64,000 nucleotides of DNA from Amycolatopsis bartoniae (GCF_014191255.1 NZ_JACHWH010000013.1:1-64000); one strand, 5' to 3'. Positions 1-8,659 are shown, counted from the stretch's first letter. Notes: generated by a model from the sequence alone, not told the origin. Numbers and translations are program-made.

Positions 1-243
1 AACATCCACGTTCCGTTCGTGGTCGGCGCGGTCGCGGTCGTCCTGGGCATCGTCGCGCTCTCCACCGGGCACCGTCAGCTCAGTGCCGCGGACGGGCAGA
101 TGGCCGCGGGGGACGAGAGCGTCGAGCCCACCGAAGAGGAGATCGCGGGCGAGGTGGCCGACGAATTCGGCGGCGCCCCGGGCGCGATCGACGACGAGTT
201 GCACCACGAGCACGCCCGGCACCGGACGCACCCGGCGTCCTGA
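1..243 (+). CDS. C-terminal end of an MFS-type transporter (partial)
   Basis: The reading frame is open from the first base of the window and stops at the TGA at 241-243, so the gene starts upstream. The visible 80 residues begin with one hydrophobic segment that reads like the last transmembrane helix of an MFS drug/metabolite permease, ending in a Thr-Gly-His-Arg turn. An acidic, hydrophilic cytoplasmic tail rich in Glu, Asp and His follows. The family call rests on this one helix and is tentative. A strong hairpin follows the stop. The gene converges on the ligase at 324-1889 and is probably not part of the catabolic cluster. Confidence 0.5.
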   Translation, partial: NIHVPFVVGAVAVVLGIVALSTGHRQLSAADGQMAAGDESVEPTEEEIAGEVADEFGGAPGAIDDELHHEHARHRTHPAS

Positions 244-259
244 CGCGGGCTCTCCGGCC

Positions 260-300
260 ACGGCGTCGTCCGGCGGGCAGAACCGGCCGGACGGCGCCGT
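260..300. terminator. Hairpin terminator after the MFS gene
   Basis: Arms 260-274 and 286-300 pair over 15 bases, with one G-U pair and an 11-base loop, and are followed by a short T run. It lies between convergent genes and can serve both strands. Confidence 0.6.
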
Positions 301-323
301 TTCCATGCGGGGGCAGACCGGGC

Positions 324-1889
324 TCAGCCCAGGAAGGGCAGATCGCGGTCGGCCGTTGCCAGGCGCTGCCGTAGCTCGTGCTTGCGCATCTTGCCGGTGG
401 GGGTGCGGGGCAGCTCGTCGGTGAAACGGATGTCGCGGGGGACCTTGTAACCCGCCAGCTTCGTGCGGGCGAATGCCATGAGCTCGGCACCGGACGGCGG
501 TCCTGCGGGATCCTCGGGCTGCACGACGGCGACGACGCGTTCGCCCATCTCGTCGTCGGGCAGGCCCAGGACGGCGACGTCCGCGACCGCCGGGTGCGTG
601 AGGAGGACGTCTTCGATCTCGCGGGGATAGATGTTGACGCCGCCCGAGATGATCAGGTGGGTTCGCCGGTCGCTCAGGAAGAGGTAGCCGTCCTCGTCGA
701 GGTAGCCGGCGTCGCCGACGGTGGCGGCGCCGCGCGCGTCGCGGATGGCAGCGGTCTTGCCGGGGTCGCCGTGGTAGGAGAACTCGCGTGCCCCGGCGAA
801 CCAGACCGTGCCGACCTCGCCGGCAGGCAGCTCGCGACCGTCGTCGTCGGTGATGAACGGCCGTCCCAACAGCGGTCTGCCGACGGAGCCCGGTTTGCGC
901 AGCCACTCCTCGGAGGTGATGGAGGTGGCGCCGATGGCCTCCGTGCTGGAGTAGTACTCGAACAGGATCGGCCCCCACCACTCGATCATCGCGCGCTTCA
1001 CCTCGACCGGGCAAGGCGCGGCGGCGTGCACGGCATGGCGAAGGCTCGACAGGTCGTACTTCTCGCGGACCTCGGCGGGGAGCTTCAGCAGGCGGGCGAA
1101 CATGGTCGGCACCCATTGGCTGTGGGTGACGCGATGCCGCTCGATCGCCGCGAGCGCGAGCTCCGCGTCGAAGCGTTCGAGAACCACCACGGTGCCGCCG
1201 CTGCGGTGCGCGCTCAGGGACCAGCCGAGCGGGGCGGCGTGGTACAGCGGCGCGGGGGACAGGTAGACGTCGCCGGCGGTGAAGCCGAGCAGCTCGCGCA
1301 GCCAGCGGCCCGCGGTCTCGGGGTACGTGCCGATCGGGCCGCCGGGCAGGGGACGCTGGATGCCCTTGGGACGGCCCGTGGTTCCCGAGGAGTAGAGCAT
1401 GAAGTCGCCTTCGGACTGGTCCGGGATGGGGCCGTCCGGTTGCGATGACGCTGCGGACTCGTAGTTCTCCCAGCCCTGGCTGGGGTTTCCGAGCATGAGC
1501 CGGCCTGCGGGCGCGGGCGCGGGATCGGCCAGCGCGGTGGTGGCCAGGTCCGCGAGCGTGTCGCTCGCGATGACGAGCTGAGCGCCGCTGTCACGGACGA
1601 TGTACGTCGCTTCGTCCGGCGTCAGGTGCGTATTGACGCCGACGTAGTACAGCCCGGCGCGCTGGGCGCCCCACGCCAGCTCCAGGAACTCGGCGCGGTT
1701 CTCGACGAGGATCGCCACGCGGTCGCCCTGTGTCAGGCCGCGTTCCCGGAACAGGTGCGCGGCCTGGTTGGAACGGGCTTCCAGCTCGGCGTAGGTGACG
1801 ACCGTGCCGGACGGCTCGGCGATGATGGCCGCCTGCGCCGGATCGGCGCCGGCGAACGGGGTCCCGGGCGTCACTGCTCGTGCCGTCAT
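324..1889 (-). CDS. Acyl-CoA ligase, FadD type (AMP-binding)
   Basis: This 521-residue ANL-superfamily enzyme adenylates a carboxylic acid and transfers it to CoA. The ATP-binding loop YSSGTTGRPKG lies at about 166-176, the adenine-binding YYSSTE motif follows, and the C-terminal lid carries the catalytic lysine at about 500 in PTGKMRKHE. All core motifs are intact, unlike the ligase at 39612. The ATG start lies 15 bases after the ferredoxin stop, so the two genes are co-transcribed from the promoter with the operator at 2125-2136. The substrate is unknown; the family covers medium/long-chain, aromatic and steroid acids. Confidence 0.9.
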   Translation of the reverse strand: MTARAVTPGTPFAGADPAQAAIIAEPSGTVVTYAELEARSNQAAHLFRERGLTQGDRVAILVENRAEFLELAWGAQRAGLYYVGVNTHLTPDEATYIVRDSGAQLVIASDTLADLATTALADPAPAPAGRLMLGNPSQGWENYESAASSQPDGPIPDQSEGDFMLYSSGTTGRPKGIQRPLPGGPIGTYPETAGRWLRELLGFTAGDVYLSPAPLYHAAPLGWSLSAHRSGGTVVVLERFDAELALAAIERHRVTHSQWVPTMFARLLKLPAEVREKYDLSSLRHAVHAAAPCPVEVKRAMIEWWGPILFEYYSSTEAIGATSITSEEWLRKPGSVGRPLLGRPFITDDDGRELPAGEVGTVWFAGAREFSYHGDPGKTAAIRDARGAATVGDAGYLDEDGYLFLSDRRTHLIISGGVNIYPREIEDVLLTHPAVADVAVLGLPDDEMGERVVAVVQPEDPAGPPSGAELMAFARTKLAGYKVPRDIRFTDELPRTPTGKMRKHELRQRLATADRDLPFLG

Positions 1890-1904
1890 GCCGCCACGGT
1901 ATCC

Positions 1905-2099
1905 CTATTCTTCGACGCGGATTGCCAGCGCGGGACACAAAGCCGCGGCCTCGCGGACCTCGCCGACGCGCTCGGCCGGCGGGTTTTCCTGCAGCAGCAC
2001 GACGGTTCCGTCTTCGTCGTTCTGATCGAACACACCTGCCGCGGCCAGTACACACTGGCCCGAGCCGACGCACGCGTCCTGGTCGACGGTCACCTTCAC
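1905..2099 (-). CDS. Small 3Fe-4S type ferredoxin
   Basis: This 64-residue ferredoxin has Cys10, Cys16 and Cys55, the last followed by Pro. That spacing (C-X5-C...CP) matches the [3Fe-4S] ferredoxins that pass electrons to actinobacterial P450s. The GTG start at 2097-2099 was chosen because GGAGG (2106-2110) stands seven bases upstream and the Cys motif follows directly; the frame remains open further upstream, but that stretch crosses the operator. It is the first gene of a unit with the ligase. The only P450 in the window is at 32.9 kb, under the same operator, so it is the likely partner (inference). Confidence 0.85.
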   Translation of the reverse strand: MKVTVDQDACVGSGQCVLAAAGVFDQNDEDGTVVLLQENPPAERVGEVREAAALCPALAIRVEE

Positions 2100-2124
2100 T
2101 GGCTGCCTCCTCCGTGCGGAATAA

Positions 2125-2136
2125 TAGGACACTATA
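2125..2136. promoter_or_regulatory. Operator copy 1 (TAGGACACTATA)
   Basis: Member of the repeated near-palindrome family YAGGATMCTATA. It stands 26 bases upstream of the ferredoxin start and 40-51 bases upstream of the divergent DoxX gene, where a repressor could cover both promoters. Confidence 0.75.
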
Positions 2137-2175
2137 TACCTGGCGGCAAGAAGACGTTGCCGGACAAGGAGGTCG

Positions 2176-2676
2176 ATGCCCGTGAACGGGACTGAGGCCG
2201 CGCGGCTGTCGCTGCGCGGAACGGTCGGAGCGACGATGATCGCGCACGGGGTCAAGCACGCGCGCTCGCTCAAGGGGACCGCCGGCTGGTTCTCGTCGAT
2301 CGGGTTCCGGAAGCCGGAGCTCCAGGCGGCCGCAAGCGCCGCGGGCGCGATCGGCGCGGGCACTGCGCTGATCGCGGGCGCGGTGACGCCACTCGCCGGC
2401 GCGGCTGTCGTGGGGACGATGGCCGTCGCTGCGCGGTCCGTCCACGTCCGCAACGGGTTCTTCGTCACCAGCGAGGGCTACGAGTACGTGCTCGACCTCG
2501 CGGCGGCGTCGGTCGCGCTCGGCGCGCTGGTCCCGGGTGTTTCAGCGTCGATCGTGGCCTCGGACGGTTCCCGCGGTGGGCCGGGATTCGTGGTGCGCTG
2601 ATCACGGCCGGGCTCGGACTCGGCGCGGCCGCGGCCCAGCTCGGCGCCTTCTGGCGTGATCCGGGCAGATCCGAGC
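2176..2676 (+). pseudogene. DoxX-family membrane protein, frameshifted
   Basis: The first frame (2176-2601) encodes a DoxX-like membrane protein. It has the N-terminal HGVKHARSLKG motif, hydrophobic helices at about 50-85, and a third helix starting near residue 105. At about 2529-2538 the family sequence stops, and the frame runs into unrelated residues and a stop at 2599-2601. The expected C-terminal part, with an SVDRGLGR-like stretch, a last helix and GAFWR, continues in a neighbouring frame from about 2538 to 2670. One missing base near 2529 would rejoin the halves. This is either a real inactivating frameshift or a sequencing error. AAGGAGG at 2166-2172 fits GTG 2182 slightly better than ATG 2176. 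Confidence 0.7.
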
Positions 2677-2686
2677 GACCAGTCCG

Positions 2687-3613
2687 TCACTTGCTCAGCG
2701 CTTGTACGGTGCGCGACGGGCTGGGCCGGCCGAGCTCGCCGGCGAGCCAGTTGCTCGTCTCCACGAGCTTGCCGAGGTCCACTCCGGTGTGAATGCCGAG
2801 ACCGTCGAGCTGCCACAACAGATCCTCGGTGGCGAGGTTGCCGGTCGCGGACCCGGCGAAGGGACAACCGCCCAGGCCACCGGCGGAGGCGTCGACCGTG
2901 GTGATGCCGTGGCGTAGCGCGATGAGCGTGTTCGCGAGTGCCTGGCCGTAGGTGTCGTGGAAGTGCACGGCCAGCTGGTCGGTGCGGATCTCGTGGTGGC
3001 GCAGCGCGTCCAGCAGCGCGACGACCCGGCCGGGGGTGGCGACGCCGATGGTGTCGCCGAGGCTCAATTCGGTACAGCCCAGTTCCAGCAGCCGGGCGGC
3101 CACCGGCACGACCTGCTCCGGTGCGACCTCGCCCTCCCACGGGTCGCCCCAGCACATCGACACGTAACCACGCACGGCCAGGCCCGCCTCGCGCGCCCGC
3201 GCCACGACGGGGGCGAACATCTCCAGCGACTCACCGACAGTGCGGTTCAGGTTCGCCTTGGCGAAGCTCTCGGTGGCCGAGGCGAAGACGGCGATCTCGG
3301 TGACGCCGAGGTCGAGCGCCCGTTCCAGGCCGCGCAGGTTCGGAACCAGTACGGGATACCGCACCCCGTCCCGGCGATCCAGGCGGCGCAGCACCTCCTC
3401 GGCGTCGGCGAGCTGCGGAACCCACTTCGGGTGCACCGTGCTCGTGGCCTCGATGATCGTGTGCCCCGCGTCGGCGAGCCGCTCGATCAGCTCGACCTTC
3501 ACCGCCGTGGGGATCGATGTCTTCTCGTTCTGCAAGCCGTCGCGCGGACCGACCTCGCAAATCGTGACATGACTGGGGAGTTCCGCTAACGGAGTCGCGC
3601 CGTAGAAGTCCAC
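2687..3613 (-). CDS. mvaB: Hydroxymethylglutaryl-CoA lyase family protein
   Basis: This 308-residue TIM-barrel lyase cleaves HMG-CoA or a related 3-hydroxy-3-methyl acyl-CoA to acetyl-CoA and a keto acid. The first strand carries EVGPRDGLQNE (20-30) with catalytic Arg24 and metal ligand Asp25. His217 and His219 in HFHDTYGQ bind the metal. The glycine-rich loop GGLGGCPFAGSATGN carries the active-site Cys250. The start is GTG at 3611-3613 without a clear Shine-Dalgarno sequence, so the mRNA may be leaderless. It is divergent from the SDR at 3740. HMG-CoA lyase beside ACADs and crotonases suggests a branched substrate (inference). Real HMG-CoA specificity is unproven. Confidence 0.88.
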   Translation of the reverse strand: MDFYGATPLAELPSHVTICEVGPRDGLQNEKTSIPTAVKVELIERLADAGHTIIEATSTVHPKWVPQLADAEEVLRRLDRRDGVRYPVLVPNLRGLERALDLGVTEIAVFASATESFAKANLNRTVGESLEMFAPVVARAREAGLAVRGYVSMCWGDPWEGEVAPEQVVPVAARLLELGCTELSLGDTIGVATPGRVVALLDALRHHEIRTDQLAVHFHDTYGQALANTLIALRHGITTVDASAGGLGGCPFAGSATGNLATEDLLWQLDGLGIHTGVDLGKLVETSNWLAGELGRPSPSRTVQALSK

Positions 3614-3739
3614 GTTTTCATTATGAGACTGCTACTGTGTGCGGGACAGTCATGTGACCGAAGTCATCGCCGAATTCTCGAAGCGCTGGAGACAATACGA
3701 TGTCCTCTCGACGTGGAATCGGAAAAGGATGGAAACGGC

Positions 3740-4573
3740 ATGGCTCAGCTGGCTGGCAGGACGCTGCTCATCTCCGGCGGCAGTCGCGGAATCGGTGAGG
3801 CCATCGCCGTGCGCGCGGCCCGTGACGGCGCGAATGTCGCCCTCATCGCCAAGACCGCCGAACCGCATCCGGTGCTGCCGGGCACGATCTATACGGCGGC
3901 GGAGGCGATCGAAGCAGCGGGCGGGACGGCGCTCCCCATCGTCGGCGACATCCGCGACGACGCCACGGTCGCGGCCGCCGTCGAACAGACGGCGAAACGC
4001 TTCGGGGGCATCGACATCGTCGTCAACAACGCCAGCGCGATCGACCTGACGCCGACCGAGTCGGTGTCGATGAAGAAGTACGACCTGATGCAGGACATCA
4101 ACGCCCGCGGCAGCTTCCTGCTGACGAAGCAGGCGATCCCGTACCTGAAGGAGTCGTCGCACGGCCGCGTGCTGACGCTTTCCCCGCCGATCCGGCTGGA
4201 GCCCGAGTGGTTCGCCGAGGGCCATCTCGCCTACACGATCGCGAAGTACTCGATGAGCCTCACGACCGTGGGCCTGGCCGTCGAGTTGAAGCCGTACGGC
4301 GTCGGGGTCAATTCGCTGTGGCCGCGGACGATGATCGCGACCGCCGCCGTGCGCAATGTCGTCGGTGCGGAATTGGTCGAGCGCAGCCGGAAGCCGGAGA
4401 TCATGGCCGACGCGGCGTACGCCGTTCTCACCAAACCGGCCGACGTGACCGGCAATTTCTTCGTTGACCAGGACGTGCTCGCCGCGGAAGGCGTCACCGA
4501 TTTCTCGAAATACCGGATCTCGGGCGCGGAAAACGAGCTCGAAGCCGATCTGTGGATGGATCCGATGAAGTGA
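3740..4573 (+). CDS. Short-chain dehydrogenase, HSDL2-like
   Basis: This 277-residue Rossmann-fold oxidoreductase has the cofactor loop GGSRGIGE (13-20), NNAS (96-99), and a catalytic Ser148-Tyr165-XXX-Lys169 arrangement. The long insertion after the first helix and the PPI...W segment following Ser148 resemble the hydroxysteroid-dehydrogenase-like 2 group. The frame is open for 39 more codons upstream. ATG 3740 was chosen because the SDR fold starts there and a purine-rich AAGGATGG precedes it. It is divergent from the HMG-CoA lyase, and none of the repeated operators lies in the 126-base gap. A role in 3-hydroxyacyl or alcohol oxidation is inferred. Confidence 0.85.
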   Translation: MAQLAGRTLLISGGSRGIGEAIAVRAARDGANVALIAKTAEPHPVLPGTIYTAAEAIEAAGGTALPIVGDIRDDATVAAAVEQTAKRFGGIDIVVNNASAIDLTPTESVSMKKYDLMQDINARGSFLLTKQAIPYLKESSHGRVLTLSPPIRLEPEWFAEGHLAYTIAKYSMSLTTVGLAVELKPYGVGVNSLWPRTMIATAAVRNVVGAELVERSRKPEIMADAAYAVLTKPADVTGNFFVDQDVLAAEGVTDFSKYRISGAENELEADLWMDPMK

Positions 4574-4579
4574 CCGGAC

Positions 4580-4608
4580 GCCGGCCGGGGCGGCACGACC
4601 CGGCCGGC
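4580..4608. terminator. Hairpin between convergent SDR and hydrolase genes
   Basis: Perfect ten-base arms (4580-4589 and 4599-4608) enclose a nine-base loop. It lies seven bases beyond the SDR stop. Confidence 0.6.
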
Positions 4609-4630
4609 CGCCGCCGTGTGACGCCTCACG

Positions 4631-5338
4631 TCACAGGGAGTCGGCGATGGTCCGGAGGATCTTCGCCGTCCCGGCCGGGTCGGTGCACATCACCTGGTGG
4701 GGTGCGCCCTCGATGTCGATGACGGTCACCGGCCAGGGCAGGTTCGCGATCATCTGGTTCTGGGCCTGCGGTGCGAGTCCACGGTCTTCGCCGAGACGGA
4801 CGTACCAGATGGGAACCTGGGGCAACCGCGCGGTGCGCATCGGCGCCCGGAGCGGTACGGAGGGCTCGGGAACGGACCGGTCGAGGACGGCCTTCCCGGT
4901 CTGCCCGTCTCCATTGAACAGTGCTTGTGTCATTCCTTCGCGGTTGTCGGGCCAGAACCCGCCGTCCGCGGCGAACAGTGTCTCCGCGTGCTGCCCGGCC
5001 AGCGACTCGGCCATGCTCTGCCCGTCCGCGGGGACGATCGAGGAGATGTAGACCAGCGCGGCGACCCGGTCGGGATGGGTCACGGCGAAGTCGGTGGCCG
5101 TGATCCCGCCGAGCGAGTGCGACACGATGATCGCGCGCTCGACCCCGGCCGCGTCGAGGGCGCCGCGCAGGTCGGCGACCCACTGGTCCAGTGTGATGGA
5201 GCCGAAGTTGGCGGGGTCGCCGTCACGGCCGGCGAGGTCGACGGTGACGGCGGGGCGGTCGAGTTCGGCTCGCAGGTCGTCCCAGACGAAGGCTGCCTGG
5301 CAGCCACCGTGGACCAGTGCGAAGGGCGGATGCGTCAT
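4631..5338 (-). CDS. Alpha/beta hydrolase
   Basis: A 235-residue hydrolase of the EstC/MES-like group. It has the oxyanion HGG near residue 10, the nucleophile elbow SHSLGG with Ser75, and a C-terminal APHQ with His214 as probable catalytic base. An ATG four codons upstream (5350) is possible, but GGGAGAAG stands directly before ATG 5338 and none precedes 5350, so the shorter form is preferred. The gene follows the thiolase by 39 bases and shares its operator-controlled promoter. It probably hydrolyses an ester or lactone intermediate; the substrate is unknown. Confidence 0.8.
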   Translation of the reverse strand: MTHPPFALVHGGCQAAFVWDDLRAELDRPAVTVDLAGRDGDPANFGSITLDQWVADLRGALDAAGVERAIIVSHSLGGITATDFAVTHPDRVAALVYISSIVPADGQSMAESLAGQHAETLFAADGGFWPDNREGMTQALFNGDGQTGKAVLDRSVPEPSVPLRAPMRTARLPQVPIWYVRLGEDRGLAPQAQNQMIANLPWPVTVIDIEGAPHQVMCTDPAGTAKILRTIADSL

Positions 5339-5377
5339 TGCTTCTCCCATGTTGCGGTGGAACGTGGTTTCGCCGTC

Positions 5378-6550
5378 TCAGACCACCTCGATCAGCACGG
5401 CTCCCGCCTGGCCGCCGCCGGCGCACATCGCCGCGACCGCCAGCCCGCCACCGGCGCCGTGCAGCTGGTGCGCCAGCGTCGTGAGCATGCGCGCACCGGA
5501 CGCGGCGACCGGATGCCCGAGACTGCACCCGCTGCCCCGGGTGTTGACCAGCTCGTCGTCGATGCCGAGCTCACGGCAGGCCACGATCGGCACCACCGCG
5601 AACGCCTCGTTGATCTCCCACAACGCGATGTCCGACACCGTGCGCCCGGTGCGCTCCAGCAGTTTGCGCACGGCGAGCGGCGTCCCGAGGCCGGTGCGGG
5701 CGGGGTCGATGCCGATGGACGCCCAGCCGCGGATGTAGGCGAGCGGCCGCAAATCGTGTTCCCGCAGCACGTTCTCGTTCACGATCGTCAACGCCGCCGC
5801 CGCGTCGTTGACCCCGCTGGAGTTGCCCGCGGTGATCGAGAACCCGGCGATCTCCGGGTGCAGCGGTTTGAGTGACGCGAGCTTTTCGAGCGTGGTGGTG
5901 CGGCGGGGGTGCTCGTCGGTGTCGAAGTGCACCTGGTGCCCGTCCTTGCGGACGTCGAGCGGCACGATCTCGTCCTTGAACGCGCCCGCGTCGATCGCCG
6001 CGATGGCGTGCTGGTGGCTGCGCAGCGCCCATTCGTCCTGTTCCTCGCGGCTGACGCCCGCCAGGTGCGCGGTGTTCCACCCGACGGTGATGGACATGTC
6101 GCGGTTCGGCGCCTCCGGTGAATCCGGGTGCGACGGCGAGAGCCAGTCCTCGGCGTATTCGTCCGTGCCCGGGATCCGCCAGCGCATCCCCGGCGCGGTC
6201 GAGCTGGACTGGACTCCGCCCGCGACGACGGCGTCGTCCATGCCGGCCAGCACGGACCCGGCCCCGATCGACACGGCCGCGAGCCCGCCGGCGCAGTGCC
6301 GGTTCACGGCCTGGCCGGCCGCCCCGGTGAGCCCGAGCGAAACGGCGGTGTGCCGGGCGATGTCGCCGCCACCGTAGCCGGACTCCGCGAGCACGACGTC
6401 GTCGATCTTTTCGGCGGGCAGGCCACTTCTGTGCACGGCCTCGGACACGGCCGCCTGGGCCAGGTCGTAGGCGCTGGTATCGGTGAGCGTGCCCTTGCGG
6501 GCGGTCCCGATGGGCGTCCGCACGGCGCTGACGATCACGGCTTCCGGCAT
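5378..6550 (-). CDS. Acetyl-CoA acyltransferase (thiolase)
   Basis: A complete 390-residue thiolase for the last step of beta-oxidation, releasing acetyl-CoA or propionyl-CoA. The catalytic set is intact: nucleophile Cys86 in NRHCAGGL, His346 in GHPVAASGARM and Cys376 in CAGGGQ. The NEAFA motif precedes them. It starts at ATG 6548-6550 after a GGAAGGGG box. It is the first gene of a two-gene unit with the hydrolase. The operator at 6577-6587 lies 27 bases upstream of its start and also faces the divergent crotonase. Confidence 0.93.
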   Translation of the reverse strand: MPEAVIVSAVRTPIGTARKGTLTDTSAYDLAQAAVSEAVHRSGLPAEKIDDVVLAESGYGGGDIARHTAVSLGLTGAAGQAVNRHCAGGLAAVSIGAGSVLAGMDDAVVAGGVQSSSTAPGMRWRIPGTDEYAEDWLSPSHPDSPEAPNRDMSITVGWNTAHLAGVSREEQDEWALRSHQHAIAAIDAGAFKDEIVPLDVRKDGHQVHFDTDEHPRRTTTLEKLASLKPLHPEIAGFSITAGNSSGVNDAAAALTIVNENVLREHDLRPLAYIRGWASIGIDPARTGLGTPLAVRKLLERTGRTVSDIALWEINEAFAVVPIVACRELGIDDELVNTRGSGCSLGHPVAASGARMLTTLAHQLHGAGGGLAVAAMCAGGGQAGAVLIEVV

Positions 6551-6576
6551 GGGTTTCCCCTTCCTCGTTCGCTAAG

Positions 6577-6587
6577 TAGGATACTAT
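6577..6587. promoter_or_regulatory. Operator copy 2 (TAGGATACTAT)
   Basis: Repeated operator in the 67-base gap between the divergent thiolase (start 6550) and crotonase (start 6618). Confidence 0.78.
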
Positions 6588-6617
6588 TTATCGACGTTCT
6601 TATCCAGGGAGGCAACG

Positions 6618-7382
6618 TTGTCGGACGAGGTTCTCGTCGAACGCCGTGGCGCGGTCCAGCTGATCACGATCAACCGGCCGCACGCGAAGAACGCGCTCGA
6701 CGCGGCGGTGGGCAAAGGGGTCGCGGCGGCTATCGACGAGCTGGACGCCACGGACGAACTGTTCGTCGGGGTACTCACCGGCACGGGAGGCAACTTCTCG
6801 TCGGGAATGGACCTGAAAGCCTTCCTGCGTGGGGAAAAACCGTCGATCGAGGGCCGCGGGCTGTGCGGGATCACGCAGACGCCCCCACGCAAGCCGCTGA
6901 TCGGTGCGGTCGAGGGGTGGGCGCTGGCGGGCGGGTTCGAGCTGCTGCTCGCGTGCGACCTCGTCGTCGCGGCACGCACGGCGCGTTTCGGCGTGCCCGA
7001 GGTGAAGCGTTCACTCGTGGCCGGTGCGGGCGCGGCGGTGCACCTGTCGCGCCGGCTGCCGCTGGCGATCGCGCTCGAACTGCTGCTGACCGGCGAGCCG
7101 ATCGGAGCCGAGCGTGCCGCCGAGATCGGACTGGTCAACCGGCTCACCGACGAGGGGGGCGCGCTGGACGGCGCACTCGAACTCGCCGGAACGATCGCGG
7201 CGAACGGTCCACTGGCCGTGGCCGCCACCAAGCAGATCGCCCGGTCCAGCGGTGACTGGACGCTCGAACAGGCGTGGCAACGACAGTCGGAGATCATCGC
7301 GCCGGTGTTCGCCTCCGAGGACGCGAAGGAGGGCGCGACCGCGTTCGCCGAGAAGCGTGCTCCGGTCTGGAAGAACCGCTGA
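6618..7382 (+). CDS. Enoyl-CoA hydratase (crotonase family)
   Basis: This 254-residue crotonase has both residues expected of a true hydratase: Glu108 in the GGFELLL motif and Glu128 in FGVPEVKR. The oxyanion loop SSGMDLKAF is at 61-69. It ends with the usual FAEKRAPVW tail. The start is TTG at 6618, supported by AGGGAGG at 6606-6612. It is transcribed away from the thiolase, with one operator shared between them, so the two should be co-regulated. It probably adds water across a 2-enoyl-CoA, with acyl chain unknown. Confidence 0.9.
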   Translation: MSDEVLVERRGAVQLITINRPHAKNALDAAVGKGVAAAIDELDATDELFVGVLTGTGGNFSSGMDLKAFLRGEKPSIEGRGLCGITQTPPRKPLIGAVEGWALAGGFELLLACDLVVAARTARFGVPEVKRSLVAGAGAAVHLSRRLPLAIALELLLTGEPIGAERAAEIGLVNRLTDEGGALDGALELAGTIAANGPLAVAATKQIARSSGDWTLEQAWQRQSEIIAPVFASEDAKEGATAFAEKRAPVWKNR

Positions 7383-7391
7383 CACGCCGGT

Positions 7392-7419
7392 CTGCCGCCC
7401 CTTCGCGGAGGGGCGGCAG
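7392..7419. terminator. Hairpin between convergent crotonase and SDR
   Basis: Perfect ten-base arms 7392-7401 and 7410-7419 enclose an eight-base loop, just after the crotonase stop. Confidence 0.7.
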
Positions 7420-7426
7420 CCGGGGA

Positions 7427-8197
7427 CTACTTGGGTCCGAAGCGCTGCGCCCCGTCGAGCCGGATGACCTCGCCGTTGAGGTAGTCGTTCTCCACGATGC
7501 TCGCGACCAGGTGGGCGTACTCCGCGGGCCGCCCCATCCGCTTGGGGAACGGCACGGCCTTGCCCCATTTCTCCTGGGCCTCCTGCTCGTCCATCCTGAA
7601 CGCCGGGGTGAAGAACGTGCCGGGTGCGATGGTCATCACCCGGATCCCCAGCGGCGAGAGGTCGCGCGCGGCGACCAGCCCGATGCCCACCACGCCACTC
7701 TTGGCGGCGGCGTAGTCGATCTGCCCGATCTGGCCTTCGAAGGCCGCGATGCTCGCGGTGTTCACGACCACGCCCCGCGTGCCGGACTCGTTCGGCTCGC
7801 CGGTACCCATGCGTGCCGCGGCGAGCCGGAGCACGTTGAACGTGCCCGCCAGGTACACCTCGAGTGTCCGTTTGAAACCGGCGAAGTCGGCCGGCTTGCC
7901 CTCGCGGTTCACGACCCGCTGCCGTGAGCTGGGCGCGCCGTGCGCGTTCACGGCGATCCGCAGTGGGCCCAGTTCCGACGCGGCGTCGACCGCGGCCTGG
8001 ACGCTGTCCTCGTCGGTCACATCCGTCACGGCGACCGCCACCGACGGCCCCAGCTCGTCGGCCAGTGCCTTCGCCTTCTGCTCGGCCAGGTCGGCGATCA
8101 CCACCCTGGCGCCCGCGCCCGCGAGCCTGCGCACCGTGGCCTCACCCAGGCCGCCGGCGCCACCCGTGACGATCGCGGCGCTTCCTGCGATCTCCAT
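7427..8197 (-). CDS. 3-hydroxyacyl-CoA dehydrogenase, SDR type (HSD17B10-like)
   Basis: A 256-residue SDR resembling type-2 3-hydroxyacyl-CoA dehydrogenase. It has TGGAGGLG at 11-18, an acidic residue after the second strand (Asp36, suggesting NAD preference), and catalytic Ser149, Tyr162 and Lys166. The inserted loop with NREGKPADF is typical of this group. ATG 8195-8197 was chosen over an in-frame start eight codons upstream because GGAGGAG lies at the right distance before it. It is the last gene of the long minus-strand operon, separated from the luciferase-like gene by a crotonase remnant. Confidence 0.88.
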   Translation of the reverse strand: MEIAGSAAIVTGGAGGLGEATVRRLAGAGARVVIADLAEQKAKALADELGPSVAVAVTDVTDEDSVQAAVDAASELGPLRIAVNAHGAPSSRQRVVNREGKPADFAGFKRTLEVYLAGTFNVLRLAAARMGTGEPNESGTRGVVVNTASIAAFEGQIGQIDYAAAKSGVVGIGLVAARDLSPLGIRVMTIAPGTFFTPAFRMDEQEAQEKWGKAVPFPKRMGRPAEYAHLVASIVENDYLNGEVIRLDGAQRFGPK

Positions 8198-8309
8198 GTG
8201 TTCTCCTCCAACAGCTTTCACCGGACCGTGCGGTCACGGCACTCACCGGCGTTCGACCGGAATCCTTTTGACGGTCGCGTAGGCTTCGTCGTTCACCCGC
8301 CACGCTTCG

Positions 8310-8657
8310 GCGAGCGCCCGGTTTGGTCAGCTCGTTGACCAGGCCCACCTCGTGCGCCCGCACCGCGTTGATCGGGTCGCCGGTGAGGGCGGCGAAGATC
8401 GCGTGCCGGATCTTGGGCAGCCCGAAGGACGCATCCCTCGCCGCCACGACGAGATCGCACGCGAGCGCCAGTTCCATGCCACCGCCGACCGCATGCCCCT
8501 CGATGGCGGTGAGGAGCGGCTTCTTTCGCTGCCGCCGCGTGACGCTGCCGAAGCCGTGTTCGTCGGACACCGGCCGGCGCGCACCCAGATCGGCCCCGGC
8601 ACAGAAGGTTCCGCCCGCGCCGGTCAGCACTCCCGTGAGGAGGCCGGTCGAGGTCAT
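8310..8657 (-). pseudogene. Crotonase remnant
   Basis: Reading from ATG 8657, an enoyl-CoA hydratase fragment is clear: GTFCAGADLG (oxyanion loop), the VGGGMELALACD motif, FGLPKIRH and then LTGDPINAVRAHEVGLVNELT. The N-terminal 50 or so residues are missing, about 20 residues are deleted between the last two blocks, and the C-terminal third is replaced by unrelated sequence. The second catalytic Glu (normally PE) is Lys. It abuts the stop of the luciferase-like gene at 8660. I read it as a decayed gene inside an operon and not a functional short protein. Confidence 0.75.
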
Positions 8658-8659
8658 CG

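Noticed and set aside
378-1448. A 356-codon plus-strand frame opposite the ligase
   Set aside because: Antisense shadow of the ligase, with no ribosome site or motif.
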